64,000 bases of DNA from Polaromonas sp. YR568 (GCF_900116715.1 NZ_FPBM01000001.1:2784-66783); one strand, 5' to 3'. Numbered from the stretch's first letter, positions 1 to 8,785 are shown. Made by a program: numbers and translations. The notes: a model not told the origin generated them from the letters alone.

Positions 1-1113
1 CCATGCTGTCTTGTACGTTACGCCATCGGCAATAAGGTACCGAACAATGTCCACCAGACCATCGCCATTCACATCGACAAACTGCATGCCTTCACCGTCA
101 CCTCCGCGCGACCAGACAGGATAGGGAAGATTCAACGCAGGTGGTTCATCCCATGTGGTTTGAGGTAACGCATAAGAGAACTGTATTGGCGCAAAGCATT
201 TGAGCGCGCCGTCACATCTTTTGATGCTGGCAACCTTGGGACGCACCGTACCCACGGCAGTCGCATAAGAAACCTCATAGGCGGCAACGGAACTGCTTCC
301 TTCATAAGCGCTCGCCGTCTTGAGCCGCACCTGATGTTTCACAAGGCTTCCTGCAGCATACAAAGGGACCACATCGGGTCGCGCTTCATAAACCAGCCGG
401 ACAGAATTGTTTGCAGCCTGCCCCGCCGCCGCATTTCCAGAGTAGTCAATCCGGCTGGGGTAGAAACTCCCATTGGCGTTGTCTTCGATGTAGCTGAACG
501 TCATGAAGTTGGTCTTGACGTCGCTGATCTTGCTGATGGCCCACACGCTCACCGTGCTCTTGCCTTGCGCCTCAACGCGTGAGTCGGCTGTGTTGCCATA
601 CTCCAGGGTCAGCCCGGCCTTGGTTTGCACGGTGAAAGAAGCGACGCCATTACCGGCAGTTCCCGACGCAACGATCTTGCTGAAGCTGTCCAGCTCGGTC
701 CGGTATTCGCTGCCGGCAACGCCATACGCACCGTTGACCAGAATCAAACGCTGGCCGTCCATGCAGTAGCGATCGTTCATGTCGAAGTTGACGCTGCCTC
801 TTACGCCGTCCTGAGCCTTGGTGCGAGGGCAGCGGCCAATCACACTCAAGCCGCTCAGGCTCCAGCCCGTACCCAGCAAACCATTGCCTCCCTGGCTGTT
901 GTAGGCCAGCTCCAGCTTGGGCTCCATACCGGCGACGCCGGGTGGAACCTGAATGGGAATGCGGTAGGTCGCCGCGCCAGATTCGTTCACCGAGAACTGC
1001 CCCGGCGTGCTGCCCGCGACTGTGGTGGTCTGGGCCATGGCAGGCAGAACTGCTGCGGTGCCAAGCCAGCACAGCGCCGCTCCCAGTATTGCTTTGCGAT
1101 ATTTTTCTTGCAT
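1..1113 (-). CDS. SpvB/TcaC-type FG-GAP protein, 3' end beyond window
   Basis: The first 371 codons of a secreted SpvB/insecticidal-toxin-complex-like protein are visible; the reading frame is open to base 1 and the rest lies outside. A signal peptide (about residues 1-27, ending AVLPAMAQ) is followed by the SpvB N-terminal domain (GQFSVNESGAATYRIPI, PKLELAYNSQGGNGLLG) and, near the edge, one FG-GAP/VCBS calcium-binding loop (DVNGDGLVDIV). Family members carry such a shell ahead of YD/Rhs repeats and a toxin or adhesive tail. The first 200 or so residues are almost identical to the gene just upstream (1147-3936), so the pair is a recent tandem duplication. It starts 33 bases after the neighbour's stop and probably shares its transcript. 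The Shine-Dalgarno sequence is weak. Whether a polymorphic toxin tail exists cannot be seen. Confidence 0.8.
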   Translation of the reverse strand, partial: MQEKYRKAILGAALCWLGTAAVLPAMAQTTTVAGSTPGQFSVNESGAATYRIPIQVPPGVAGMEPKLELAYNSQGGNGLLGTGWSLSGLSVIGRCPRTKAQDGVRGSVNFDMNDRYCMDGQRLILVNGAYGVAGSEYRTELDSFSKIVASGTAGNGVASFTVQTKAGLTLEYGNTADSRVEAQGKSTVSVWAISKISDVKTNFMTFSYIEDNANGSFYPSRIDYSGNAAAGQAANNSVRLVYEARPDVVPLYAAGSLVKHQVRLKTASAYEGSSSVAAYEVSYATAVGTVRPKVASIKRCDGALKCFAPIQFSYALPQTTWDEPPALNLPYPVWSRGGDGEGMQFVDVNGDGLVDIVRYLIADGVTYKTAW

Positions 1114-1146
1114 CCCTTGCTTTCTTGGCGGCGTCTGTTCTGATCG

Positions 1147-3936
1147 CTACGGCGCAACGCTGGTGACAGTAGCTTTCTTGAGCCGCCCCAGCACCCAGCT
1201 GCCGCTGCCGGTGTTGGCCGGCCAGTATTCGTTGACTGTGGTCTTGCCTGCGCCGGCGCTATTGACGACGCTGATCTGTGTCGGGTCGCCGTACTGAGGG
1301 CTTTGGCCGTATTGATAAGAGTTGGTCACCGTTGGGTATGCGCTTCCGCCCAGGTCCCAGCTTTCTTCGACGCTCTGGCTGGGGTAGACAAAGGTCGTGC
1401 CTGTGGCCGAGCCTGTTCCCTGGGCGTAGGTGTTGGTCGTGCGTTTAAGCACACTGGCGTTGCCTGAGCCGGCCAGCCTCGTCTCGCTCTTGGCAACGCT
1501 TCCGGTCAAGGGCCAGTTCTGGTTGAACTCGGTGTAGCTTTCAATGTTGTTGGCCAGGTTCTTTGACTTCATCCATCTGAAACCCAGCATCCCCCGCCCT
1601 GTACCCTGCTCTGCCTTCAGACCGCCGTAGCTGTATTGCGTAGTGATCGCGCTACCGATTCCGTTGCTGCTGGATACGGAGCTCACCACGTACTGCGGAT
1701 ATTGCAGATCCAGCTTCGGATACGCCGAGGCATTGGGGGCGATGTCTTTGGTGTAGACCGCGCTATGGGTCAATGGCTGGGTCACCAACTGCACGACATT
1801 GCCTTGCCTGCTTATCTGGCTTGCCAAATCAGGGATTGGGTTGCTCTCCGTGAAAAAACTGACGGTGGCAGACTGGAATCGCGCCCAATCCGTTTTGCCG
1901 TCCCCGTTCCAGTCACCCGTGATGATGGGGAAGACGCCTCCATTGGAAAAGCCCACCCCCGGCCCCCATCCCGGGACATCGGGCATTCTTTCAAACCCGT
2001 TGCCCGTGGAAATGAAAAAACTGACGGATTCGGACTGGACGCGTGCCCAGTCTGTCTTGCCATCCCCATTCCAGTCGCCCGTGATGATGGGGTAGACGCC
2101 TCCATCGGAAAAACCTACCCCGGGCCCCCATCCCGGGACATCGGGCATTCTTTCAAACCCGTTGCCTGTCGAAACGAAAAAACTGATGGATTCGGATTGA
2201 ACCCGTGCCCAATCCGTCTTGCCATCCCCGTTCCAGTCGCCAGTGAAGATAGGGTATACGCTCCCATTGGGAAAACCTACACTTGGGCCCCATCCAGGGA
2301 CATCGGCAATTCTTTCAAAGCCTGTACCCGTAGAAACAAAAAAGCTGACGGCGCTGCCCTGAACGCGCGCCCAGTCGGTTTTGCCGTCACCATTCCAGTC
2401 GCCCGTGATGATGGGGTAAACGTTGCCGTCCGTGAATCCGGACCCAGGCCCCCACCCCGCAACATCGGCAATTCTTTCAAAGCCTGTACCCGTAGAAACA
2501 AAAAAGCTGATGGCGCTGCCCTGAACGCGCGCCCAGTCGGTTTTGCCGTCACCATTCCAGTCGCCGGTGATGATGGGGTAAACATTGCCGTCCGTGAAGC
2601 TGGACCCAGTGCCCCATCCCGCAACATCGGCAATTCTTTCAAAGCCGGTTCCCGTAGAAACATAGAAGCTGATACCACTGGATTGAACACGCGCCCAGTC
2701 GGTTTTGCCGTCACCATTCCAGTCGCCGGTGATGATGGGGTAAACGTTGCCATCCGTGAAGCCGGACCCGGGGCCCCATCCCGCAACATCGGCAATTCTT
2801 TCAAAGCCGGTGCCCGTAGAAACAAGAAAACTGATGCCACTGCCCTGAACACGCGCCCAATCGGTTTTGCCGTCACCATTCCAGTCGCCGATGATGACGG
2901 GATAAGTATTGCTGTCCGTGAAACTGGACCCTACCCCCCAGCCAGGAACATCGATGGATCTGCTGAAAACCACGAGACCTGCCGGCGTGTACGCAATAGA
3001 AGTGGGGGGCAGGCACACGCCCCCCGTGGCGCACTCCTGCAATGAGCCCAGCCTTGATCGCTTCGTGGCAACGCTCAAGTCATAACTGGCCCGGTAGCTC
3101 TTGAATGAGCCGGCACCTTCATAAACCTGCAACTCCTTAAGGCGCGCGGAGCTTCGAATGATGGTTCCTGCCAGATAACCCGTCGCCACATCCGGCCTGG
3201 CCTCGTAAATAAACTGCGCCGAATTCACGGGGGTCTTGCCGGCATTTATATTGCCCGCATAGTCAATGCGGCTGGGGTAAAAATCCCCATTGACGTTGTC
3301 TTCAACGTAGCTGAACGTCATAAAGTTGGTCTTGACGTCGCTGATCTTGTTGACGGCCCAGACCCTGACCGAGGTCTTGCCTTGCGCCTCAATGCGCGAG
3401 TCGGCCGTGTTGCCGTACTCCATCGTCAACCCGGCTTTGGTCTGAACAGTGAAAGAAGCAACGCCGTTGCCCGCAGTACCAGACGCGACGATCTTGCTGA
3501 AGCTGTCGAGCTCTGTTTTGTATTCACTGCCGGCCACGCCATAAGCACCGCTCACCAAAATCAGGCGCTGGCCGTCCATGCAGTAGCGGTCGTTCATGTC
3601 GAAATTGACGCTGCCCCGGGCGCCGTCTTGCGCCATGGTGCGTGGGCAGCGGCCGATGGCGCTCAGCCCGCTCAAACTCCAGCCCATGCCCAGCAAGCCG
3701 TTGCCGCCCTGGCTGTTATAGGCCAGCTCCAGCTTGGGCTCCATGCCGGCGACTCCGGGTGGCACCTGAATGGGAATACGGTAGGTGGCTGCGCCTGACT
3801 CATTCACCGAGAACTGGCCGGGCGTTGCGCCCGCGACAACTGTTGTTTGGGCTGCTGCCAGGCCTGTACCAAAGAAAATCAGGGGCAGCACAACAGCTGC
3901 GGCGATACGGGCGCAAGCCCTGCCTGTGTGTCTCAT
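1147..3936 (-). CDS. SpvB-domain protein with seven FG-GAP-like repeats
   Basis: 929-residue secreted protein. The signal peptide (residues 1-29) follows a good Shine-Dalgarno (GAGGGAG). Residues 30-320 form an SpvB-type N-terminal domain like the neighbouring partial gene. Residues 330-705 are seven tandem repeats of 54 residues, each with the loop GDWNGDGKTDWAR, an EF-hand-like calcium site typical of FG-GAP/VCBS propellers. The remaining 220 residues resemble the TcdB/SpvB middle region (SSVSSSNGIGSAITTQYSYG), and the protein stops at TVTSVAP before any Rhs/YD repeats appear. Known relatives usually continue into Rhs repeats, so this copy is either a short form or was cut when the tandem duplicate formed. 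A seven-bladed propeller would fit seven repeats, but that is inference. Function is unknown; a surface or secreted binding role is likely. Confidence 0.8.
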   Translation of the reverse strand: MRHTGRACARIAAAVVLPLIFFGTGLAAAQTTVVAGATPGQFSVNESGAATYRIPIQVPPGVAGMEPKLELAYNSQGGNGLLGMGWSLSGLSAIGRCPRTMAQDGARGSVNFDMNDRYCMDGQRLILVSGAYGVAGSEYKTELDSFSKIVASGTAGNGVASFTVQTKAGLTMEYGNTADSRIEAQGKTSVRVWAVNKISDVKTNFMTFSYVEDNVNGDFYPSRIDYAGNINAGKTPVNSAQFIYEARPDVATGYLAGTIIRSSARLKELQVYEGAGSFKSYRASYDLSVATKRSRLGSLQECATGGVCLPPTSIAYTPAGLVVFSRSIDVPGWGVGSSFTDSNTYPVIIGDWNGDGKTDWARVQGSGISFLVSTGTGFERIADVAGWGPGSGFTDGNVYPIITGDWNGDGKTDWARVQSSGISFYVSTGTGFERIADVAGWGTGSSFTDGNVYPIITGDWNGDGKTDWARVQGSAISFFVSTGTGFERIADVAGWGPGSGFTDGNVYPIITGDWNGDGKTDWARVQGSAVSFFVSTGTGFERIADVPGWGPSVGFPNGSVYPIFTGDWNGDGKTDWARVQSESISFFVSTGNGFERMPDVPGWGPGVGFSDGGVYPIITGDWNGDGKTDWARVQSESVSFFISTGNGFERMPDVPGWGPGVGFSNGGVFPIITGDWNGDGKTDWARFQSATVSFFTESNPIPDLASQISRQGNVVQLVTQPLTHSAVYTKDIAPNASAYPKLDLQYPQYVVSSVSSSNGIGSAITTQYSYGGLKAEQGTGRGMLGFRWMKSKNLANNIESYTEFNQNWPLTGSVAKSETRLAGSGNASVLKRTTNTYAQGTGSATGTTFVYPSQSVEESWDLGGSAYPTVTNSYQYGQSPQYGDPTQISVVNSAGAGKTTVNEYWPANTGSGSWVLGRLKKATVTSVAP
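1819..2952 (-). repeat. Seven tandem 162-bp coding repeats
   Basis: Seven head-to-tail units of 162 bp encode the 54-residue FG-GAP-like units of the surrounding gene. Unit boundaries fall at 2952, 2790, 2628, 2466, 2304, 2142 and 1980 reading leftward; the last unit is degenerate at its end. The middle units (about 2300-2800) share long identical stretches, while the outer ones have diverged, which suggests recent expansion by unequal recombination. Copy number should be prone to change between strains. Confidence 0.9.
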
Positions 3937-4123
3937 GGAACTCCCTCTTTGACCTCGTAGCGCCGTCTGCTATTTGTTTTTGAAGCGGCAAATTTGTTGT
4001 GGATTATGCCTATGGACCATGACGCACGGCATAACCTTTTTTGGAAGATATTCACCCCCTCCAATTAGAGGAGGACATGGCGATTGACGCCGTCATCTAA
4101 CTGGCTGAGCCAACCCTTTGTTG

Positions 4124-4573
4124 CTATCGGTACGACACGTCTGCATTTTCCGCTTCACCGCCGGGCTGGCCGTCTTTGCCATAAGACAGCAGCTCGAAAT
4201 CGGCGCCTGCAGAAGGAGGCCGGTAGATATACGGCTTGCCCCAGGGATCAAGCGGAACCGCCTTTTGCAGATACGGCCCTTGCCATTTCGTTTCACCGCT
4301 GGGCCTGGTCATCAAGGCCTCCAGCCCCTTGTCGGCACCGGGATAGGAACCGGTGTCAAGCCGATAGGTATCCAGGGCCTTGGCGAGGGCTTCAATTTGC
4401 GCCTTGGCCGCACCCTGCTCGGACTTTCCGATCTGGGCAAAGTAACGAGGGCCGACGTAGGCCGCCAGCAAACCAATGATGACCATCACCACGAGCAGTT
4501 CCAGCAAGGTGAACCCTCGAGGCCTTTGATCAATGCTGTGGGTATATTTTTTGAGAGTTGGCGGTTTTTTCAT
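4124..4573 (-). CDS. GspG-like type II secretion major pseudopilin
   Basis: Pseudopilin with the class III prepilin leader: a basic leader (residues 1-20), then the cleavage site RPRG/FTLLELLVVMVIIGLLAA with the conserved Glu at mature position 5. The globular part has the GspG hallmarks YRLDTGSYPGADKGLEAL and PLDPWGKPYIY plus the C-terminal FELLSYGKDGQPGG calcium-loop region. From the chosen ATG it is 149 residues, normal for GspG. The frame stays open upstream to an ATG at 4711 and a GTG near 4603; neither has a better ribosome site, and the leader length favours 4573. No other type II secretion gene lies nearby, so this is an orphan copy, possibly working with a main gsp locus elsewhere or supporting export of the adjacent SpvB-like proteins. 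Confidence 0.85.
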   Translation of the reverse strand: MKKPPTLKKYTHSIDQRPRGFTLLELLVVMVIIGLLAAYVGPRYFAQIGKSEQGAAKAQIEALAKALDTYRLDTGSYPGADKGLEALMTRPSGETKWQGPYLQKAVPLDPWGKPYIYRPPSAGADFELLSYGKDGQPGGEAENADVSYR

Positions 4574-4824
4574 GGCATGCGGATTATTGACGAGCAGCTT
4601 CACAGGTTCCGGAGAAGGGCCCGCCAATGTTATGCGCGTTTCGTTTTCATCCCCTGGCCCGTTCCAACTGTTTGGCCTGGGACCGGCGTGCGTCATTTCG
4701 ACATCACCCACCGTATCAGTCGCACACCACGCAACCTGGTCTTTGGGATCACCTCCGCCACCAACGCCTGCATCCCTGTAGGATGGCCTGCGTTTTTCAC
4801 CTCCCTTACTTTCTCATCGCAAAA

Positions 4825-5475
4825 ATGGCCATCGACACCTGGACCGCCTACTTCCTCGCCTCCATCCTGATCGCGCTCTCACCGGGCTCGGGCGCCGTGC
4901 TGGCCATGAGCCATGGCCTGAGCTATGGCATGCAGCGCACCCGCGCCACCATTGCCGGCCTGCAGCTCGGTCTGGTCATCATCCTGCTGGTGGCGGGCGC
5001 CGGGGTCGGTTCGTTGCTGGTGGCGTCGGAGCTGGCCTTTAGCGTGGTGAAGGTGCTGGGCGCCGGCTACCTGATTTACATCGGCTGGGCGCAGTGGCGC
5101 TCTTCAAACGGCATCGCGCCGGAGGGCGGCGAGAACCTGGCCGACGCCAACGGCCTGTCGGTCAAGCGGCGCTTTCTCACCGGCTTGCTCACCAATGTGA
5201 CCAACCCCAAGGGCATTCTTTTCATGGTGGCGGTGCTGCCGCAATTCATCAGCCCTGCCCGTCCGCTGTGGCCGCAGTTGCTGGTGATGGCGCTGACGAC
5301 CGTCGCCGTCGACACCGTGGTGATGCACGGCTATGCATTCGCGGCCAGCCGCCTGCAAAAACTCTTCAAGAACGCGCGAGCCATACGGCTACAGAACCGG
5401 GTGTTCGGCGGCATGCTGATGGCGGTCGGTGCGGGCCTGTTTTTCGTCAAGCGCAGCCACGCGGCGGCACATTAG
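4825..5475 (+). CDS. LysE/RhtB family amino-acid exporter
   Basis: 216-residue inner-membrane protein with the LysE-fold pattern: an N-terminal hydrophobic segment carrying the signature SPGSGAVLAMSHGL, further membrane segments at roughly residues 38-62 and 66-85, a hydrophilic loop (about 90-115), the LTNVTNPKGILFMVAVLPQFI motif region, and two C-terminal segments. LysE/RhtB proteins export amino acids such as lysine, threonine or homoserine lactone analogues by proton exchange. The frame runs upstream to 4627, but the family N-terminus (MAIDTWTAYFLASILIALSPG) fixes the ATG at 4825. The gene converges on a MocR regulator three bases away. Substrate cannot be read from sequence. Confidence 0.88.
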   Translation: MAIDTWTAYFLASILIALSPGSGAVLAMSHGLSYGMQRTRATIAGLQLGLVIILLVAGAGVGSLLVASELAFSVVKVLGAGYLIYIGWAQWRSSNGIAPEGGENLADANGLSVKRRFLTGLLTNVTNPKGILFMVAVLPQFISPARPLWPQLLVMALTTVAVDTVVMHGYAFAASRLQKLFKNARAIRLQNRVFGGMLMAVGAGLFFVKRSHAAAH

Positions 5476-5477
5476 GT

Positions 5478-6956
5478 TCAGGCGCTCCCAGCCCGCGCCG
5501 CCTCTACCGACACAATCTCCGCCAGCTTGCGCAATGCCTCACCGGCCTGGGCGGTATAGGGTGCGCCGCAGCTGATGCGCAAAAAGTGGTCGAAGCGGCT
5601 CGAGTTGGAAAACAGCGAGCCCGGCGACACGCGTATGCCCTGGCGGATGGCAGTATCAAAAACAGCCTGCGCCGAGGTGCCGGGCGGCAACTCCACCCAC
5701 AGCAGCATGCCGCCGCCGGGCACCGACAGCCGGGTGCCGGCCGGAAAGTGCGAGGCGATCGCATCGGCCATCTGTTCGCGTTGCACCGTCAGCACGCGGC
5801 GCAGCCGGGCCAGGTGCCTGTCGTACGCGCTGGAGGCCATGAATTCGGCCACGGTGATCTGTGAGAGGACTTCATTGACGCGGCTTTGCGCGTACTTGAG
5901 CATGTGGATGCGTGCCTGCCAGCGCCCGCCGGCGATCCAGCCCAGGCGCAGACCGGGCGCCAGGGTTTTGCGCAGCGAGGCGCAGTAAATCACTGAGCCG
6001 CTGCGGTCCCAGGCTTTGGCGGCCTTGAGCGGAATGTCGTCGCGGCCCATGGCGGCGTAGGTGTCGTCCTCGATCAGCGCCACCTGCTGGCGCTCGCACA
6101 GGCGCACCAGCTTTTCCTTCTCGGCGTCGGGCATCACGCTGCTGAGCGGGTTGTGAAAGTTCGGAATCACCACCACCGCCCGTATCCGGTCGTGCGTCTG
6201 AAAGGCCAGGTCCAGCGCCTCGACCGAAATGCCCTGTGTCGGGCTGGTTGGTATTTCAAGCGCGCGCAGGCCCAAGCTTTCGAGAATCTGCAGCAGGCCG
6301 TGATACGTCGGCGACTCGACCGCCACCGTGTCGCCGGGGCGGGCCACCGCGCGCAAGGCAATGTTGATCGCTTCGATACAGCCGTTGGTGACAAGGATGT
6401 CCTCCGGCGCCAGCTGCATGCCGATTTCCAGTGCGCGCTTGGCCAGCACAGCATTGAGCGGCGAATCATTGAGGAAGTCAGGCGGGCTGGTCAGCATCAA
6501 GGGGTGCTTGCGCAGCGCGCGTATGGCGGCATTTTTCAGCTCCTGCGCCGGGTACATCTCGGGCGGGCCGTAGGTGCCGGCCAGGTTGGTGACCAGCGGG
6601 AAGATTTCGCACTTGGCAACGTAGTCAGACACCCGGTCGTGGATGCCGACGTACTGCGCCGGGTCCAGCTTGCGGCCCGGGTCGGGCTCGCTGGGCGGGG
6701 GCAAATCCACCCGGCGGCGCTTGAGCACAAAGTAGCCCGAGCGCGGCCGCGCCTCCAGCAGGCCTTCATCTTCCAGCGTATGGCAGGCCTCGACCGCCGT
6801 CGACAGGCTGACCTGGTGCAGCCGGGTCAAAGCCCGCACTGAAGGCATGCGTTCGCCCGGCATCAGCACGCCGGACTGGATGGCCTGCCGGTAGTGGCTG
6901 GAGAGCTGGAGGTAAAGGGGTTGCGCGTGAGCTTGCGCTTGGGGTTGCACGTTCAT
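5478..6956 (-). CDS. MocR-type PLP-dependent transcriptional regulator
   Basis: 492-residue chimeric regulator. Residues 10-75 form a GntR winged helix (PLYLQLSSHYRQAIQSG, GERMPSVRALTRLHQVS). After a linker, residues 110-485 have the fold-type I aminotransferase domain; the PLP-lysine motif is SLRKTLAPGLRLGWIAG, with VTNGCIEAINIAL and VVVIPNFHNPLSSVMP also present. MocR proteins bind promoter repeats and respond to amino-acid/PLP adducts. The gene is divergent from a DUF2917 gene and a LysE exporter, with nested inverted repeats between them, so it most likely controls those genes and itself. Effector unknown. It meets the upstream LysE gene tail to tail with a two-base gap. Confidence 0.92.
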   Translation of the reverse strand: MNVQPQAQAHAQPLYLQLSSHYRQAIQSGVLMPGERMPSVRALTRLHQVSLSTAVEACHTLEDEGLLEARPRSGYFVLKRRRVDLPPPSEPDPGRKLDPAQYVGIHDRVSDYVAKCEIFPLVTNLAGTYGPPEMYPAQELKNAAIRALRKHPLMLTSPPDFLNDSPLNAVLAKRALEIGMQLAPEDILVTNGCIEAINIALRAVARPGDTVAVESPTYHGLLQILESLGLRALEIPTSPTQGISVEALDLAFQTHDRIRAVVVIPNFHNPLSSVMPDAEKEKLVRLCERQQVALIEDDTYAAMGRDDIPLKAAKAWDRSGSVIYCASLRKTLAPGLRLGWIAGGRWQARIHMLKYAQSRVNEVLSQITVAEFMASSAYDRHLARLRRVLTVQREQMADAIASHFPAGTRLSVPGGGMLLWVELPPGTSAQAVFDTAIRQGIRVSPGSLFSNSSRFDHFLRISCGAPYTAQAGEALRKLAEIVSVEAARAGSA

Positions 6957-7020
6957 AAGCCGAATGATCCGTGAAGGGAAAGTAGAGGCACAGCCACAGA
7001 TGGGGCGAAATCAGACCATA

Positions 7021-7075
7021 ACAGATGACAAAAAAGCCTTCTGTACCGATACAGAAAGGGCTTGAGTGCATCTGT
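7021..7075. promoter_or_regulatory. Nested inverted repeats between MocR and DUF2917 genes
   Basis: Two perfect inverted repeats share nearly the same centre. The inner one is TTCTGTA-CCGA-TACAGAA (7039-7056) and the outer one ACAGATG (7021-7027) with CATCTGT (7069-7075). They sit in the 206-base divergent intergenic region, 65 bases beyond the MocR start codon and 88 before the DUF2917 start. GntR/MocR proteins recognise such symmetric or repeated half-sites, so this is a probable operator. The assignment to this MocR is inference from position. Confidence 0.55.
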
Positions 7076-7162
7076 CGGGAATGCCGGGCTTTCCTTAATC
7101 TAGCGGTGTCCCTTCCCAGAGCCCTTCCCGTCCTGATTAGCCAACCCCTGAATGGAGCCGCC

Positions 7163-7537
7163 ATGACATACCGCCCCCATCACCCTCATCACTCTTCTTC
7201 CCGCCAGCTTGAGCTTGACCCCGGTGAATCGCTGTTTTTCCACAGCAAGGCCGGCAGCGCGCTGATCAGCACCGCCGGCACGCTGCTGGTGACGGGCGCG
7301 CCCCGCTGGCTGGGCGAGCAGATCATGTGCAACAGCGCGGTGCTGGAGTCCGGGCAGGCGCACACCGTTCAGCAGGACGGCTGGGTCACTGTGACCGCAC
7401 AGCATGGCGGTGCGGTGTGCGTCGTCAGCCCGAAAGGCTCGGGAAGTCTTGCCTCGCGATGGGCGGCGCTGCTTTCTGTCTGCGCCGGCGCGTTTGGCCG
7501 ATATCTCAGCCGATACCGCAGCGCCAAGCCTGTTTAA
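7163..7537 (+). CDS. DUF2917 domain-containing protein
   Basis: 124 residues, small cytoplasmic cupin-like protein of the DUF2917 family: a histidine-rich start (MTYRPHHPHHSSS), then a beta-rich core (LELDPGESLFFHSKAGSALIS, TAGTLLVTGAPRWLGEQI, TVQQDGWVTVTAQHGG) and a basic Ala/Leu-rich tail. The frame opens upstream at 7025, but the ATG at 7163 gives the family N-terminus. Members are commonly found next to MocR regulators and LysE exporters in Burkholderiales; their biochemical role is not known to me. Here the gene is divergent from the MocR gene and leads a LysE gene by 70 bases, so co-regulation is likely. Confidence 0.78.
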   Translation: MTYRPHHPHHSSSRQLELDPGESLFFHSKAGSALISTAGTLLVTGAPRWLGEQIMCNSAVLESGQAHTVQQDGWVTVTAQHGGAVCVVSPKGSGSLASRWAALLSVCAGAFGRYLSRYRSAKPV

Positions 7538-7607
7538 AGCCGACGCGGTAAATTGGACCCCTGCCCTTTTCTTTCTTCTTCCTCTTGTTCATCCTCCATC
7601 AGCGCCC

Positions 7608-8243
7608 ATGACCACCTCCGCCTGGCTCCTCTTCCTCACCATCTCCCTCGTCACCGCGCTCAGCCCGGGGCCGGGCATTTTGCTGGCGGTTTCCAATGCC
7701 GTGTCCTGGGGGCCGCGCAAGACGCTGTGGAGTTCGTCAGGCAATGTGCTGGGCGTGTTCTCTGTTTCGGCAGCGGCCATGGCCGGCCTGGGCACCTTGC
7801 TGCATACCTCGGCCTGGCTGTTTGCGGTGCTCAAAGCCGTAGGCGCGGTTTACCTGGTCTATCTCGGCTGGCGCCAGTGGACGAGCAAGACCTCGATGTT
7901 CGACACACCGTTGCCGACCGACACGCAGCCTGAAAAAAGCAATGCCGCGATGTTCCGCCAGGGCCTGCTGGTCGCGCTGACCAATCCGAAGAGCATCCTC
8001 TTCTTCACCGCCCTCTTTCCCCAGTTCATCCGCCCCGAGGCGCCCGTGCTGCCGCAGTTTCTGGCGCTGACCAGCGCTTTTGCCGCCTGCGTGCTGTTCT
8101 CGCACCTGGCCTATGTGCTGCTGGCCCGCCACACCCACCGCTGGTTCGGCACGCCGCGCCGGGCGCGTGTTTTTAACCGGATCTGTGGCGGCGCGTTTGG
8201 CCTGCTGGGCCTGAGCCTGCTGCGGCTGAAAAATCCCAACTAA
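7608..8243 (+). CDS. LysE/RhtB family exporter (second copy)
   Basis: 211-residue membrane protein of the LysE superfamily. The signature SPGPGILLAVSNAVSWG follows the first membrane segment; other hydrophobic segments lie near residues 40-60, 66-84, 112-132 and 146-168, and the LTNPKSILFFTALFPQFI motif is intact. The open frame starts at 7404 inside the preceding gene; the ATG at 7608 matches the family N-terminus (MTTSAWLLFLTISLVTALSPG). It lies downstream of the DUF2917 gene and is probably under the same MocR control, exporting an amino acid or an amino-acid analogue. It is only distantly similar to the LysE at 4825-5475, so the two probably differ in substrate. Confidence 0.88.
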   Translation: MTTSAWLLFLTISLVTALSPGPGILLAVSNAVSWGPRKTLWSSSGNVLGVFSVSAAAMAGLGTLLHTSAWLFAVLKAVGAVYLVYLGWRQWTSKTSMFDTPLPTDTQPEKSNAAMFRQGLLVALTNPKSILFFTALFPQFIRPEAPVLPQFLALTSAFAACVLFSHLAYVLLARHTHRWFGTPRRARVFNRICGGAFGLLGLSLLRLKNPN

Positions 8244-8292
8244 TTAATACCATCCACCCCTTCATCATTGACCCCAAAGAAAGCCTCACCCC

Positions 8293-8775
8293 ATGGAAGA
8301 CTCACGCCAGACCCGCTTCGCCGCCATCGAAAAAACCCTGGGCTACAGCTTTGACGGTGAAATCAAGATAGGCGGCAACTACACGTCCACCGTGCAGCAC
8401 GGCGACGTGATCTACGTAAGCGGCCAGGTCCCGCGCGTGGGCAGCACCGTTGTTGTCACTGGCCGCGCCGGGGCGGATGTGTCGCTGACGCAAGCCCAGC
8501 TGGGCGCCAAGGTCTGCGCCATGCGCGCGCTGGCGCTGCTGCGGCAAAACCTGGGCAGCCTGGACCGCATCCAGCAGGTCATGCGGGTCACGGTCTACAC
8601 GCAGTCAGCCACAGACTTCACCCAGCAAAGCGAGGTGGCCGACGCCGCGTCGGAAGTGCTGCATACGGTGCTGGGCGCCGCGGGCATCCACACGCGCACT
8701 TCGGTGGGTGTGGCGCAGTTGCCCAAGAACGCGACGGTCGAGGTTGACCTGATCGCCGCCGTGACGCCGGCATAA
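8293..8775 (+). CDS. RidA family (YjgF-like) protein
   Basis: 160-residue RidA/YjgF/UK114 member, a trimeric cytoplasmic enzyme family that hydrolyses reactive enamine/imine intermediates released by PLP enzymes. Visible motifs include YTSTVQHGDVIYVSGQVPR near residue 35 and the central RALALLRQNLGSLDRIQQVMRVTVY region. The C-terminus has TSVGVAQLPKNATVEVDLIAA, the family signature near the intersubunit pocket; the canonical Arg before VGV/VAV is replaced here by Thr-Ser (TRTSVGVAQ), so the exact subfamily is uncertain. It follows the LysE gene by 49 bases and may share its transcript, which fits a role in amino-acid metabolism. Confidence 0.85.
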   Translation: MEDSRQTRFAAIEKTLGYSFDGEIKIGGNYTSTVQHGDVIYVSGQVPRVGSTVVVTGRAGADVSLTQAQLGAKVCAMRALALLRQNLGSLDRIQQVMRVTVYTQSATDFTQQSEVADAASEVLHTVLGAAGIHTRTSVGVAQLPKNATVEVDLIAAVTPA

Positions 8776-8785
8776 AGCCGCCCCG

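Noticed and set aside
1819..2952. Regular repeats that look like a CRISPR array or satellite
   Set aside because: The unit is 162 bp, in frame, and codes for FG-GAP-like blades; no short repeat-spacer structure.
4004..4034. TTATGCC/GGCATAA inverted repeat with a 17-base loop as a terminator
   Set aside because: The stem is short, the loop is long and there is no T-run in the required place.
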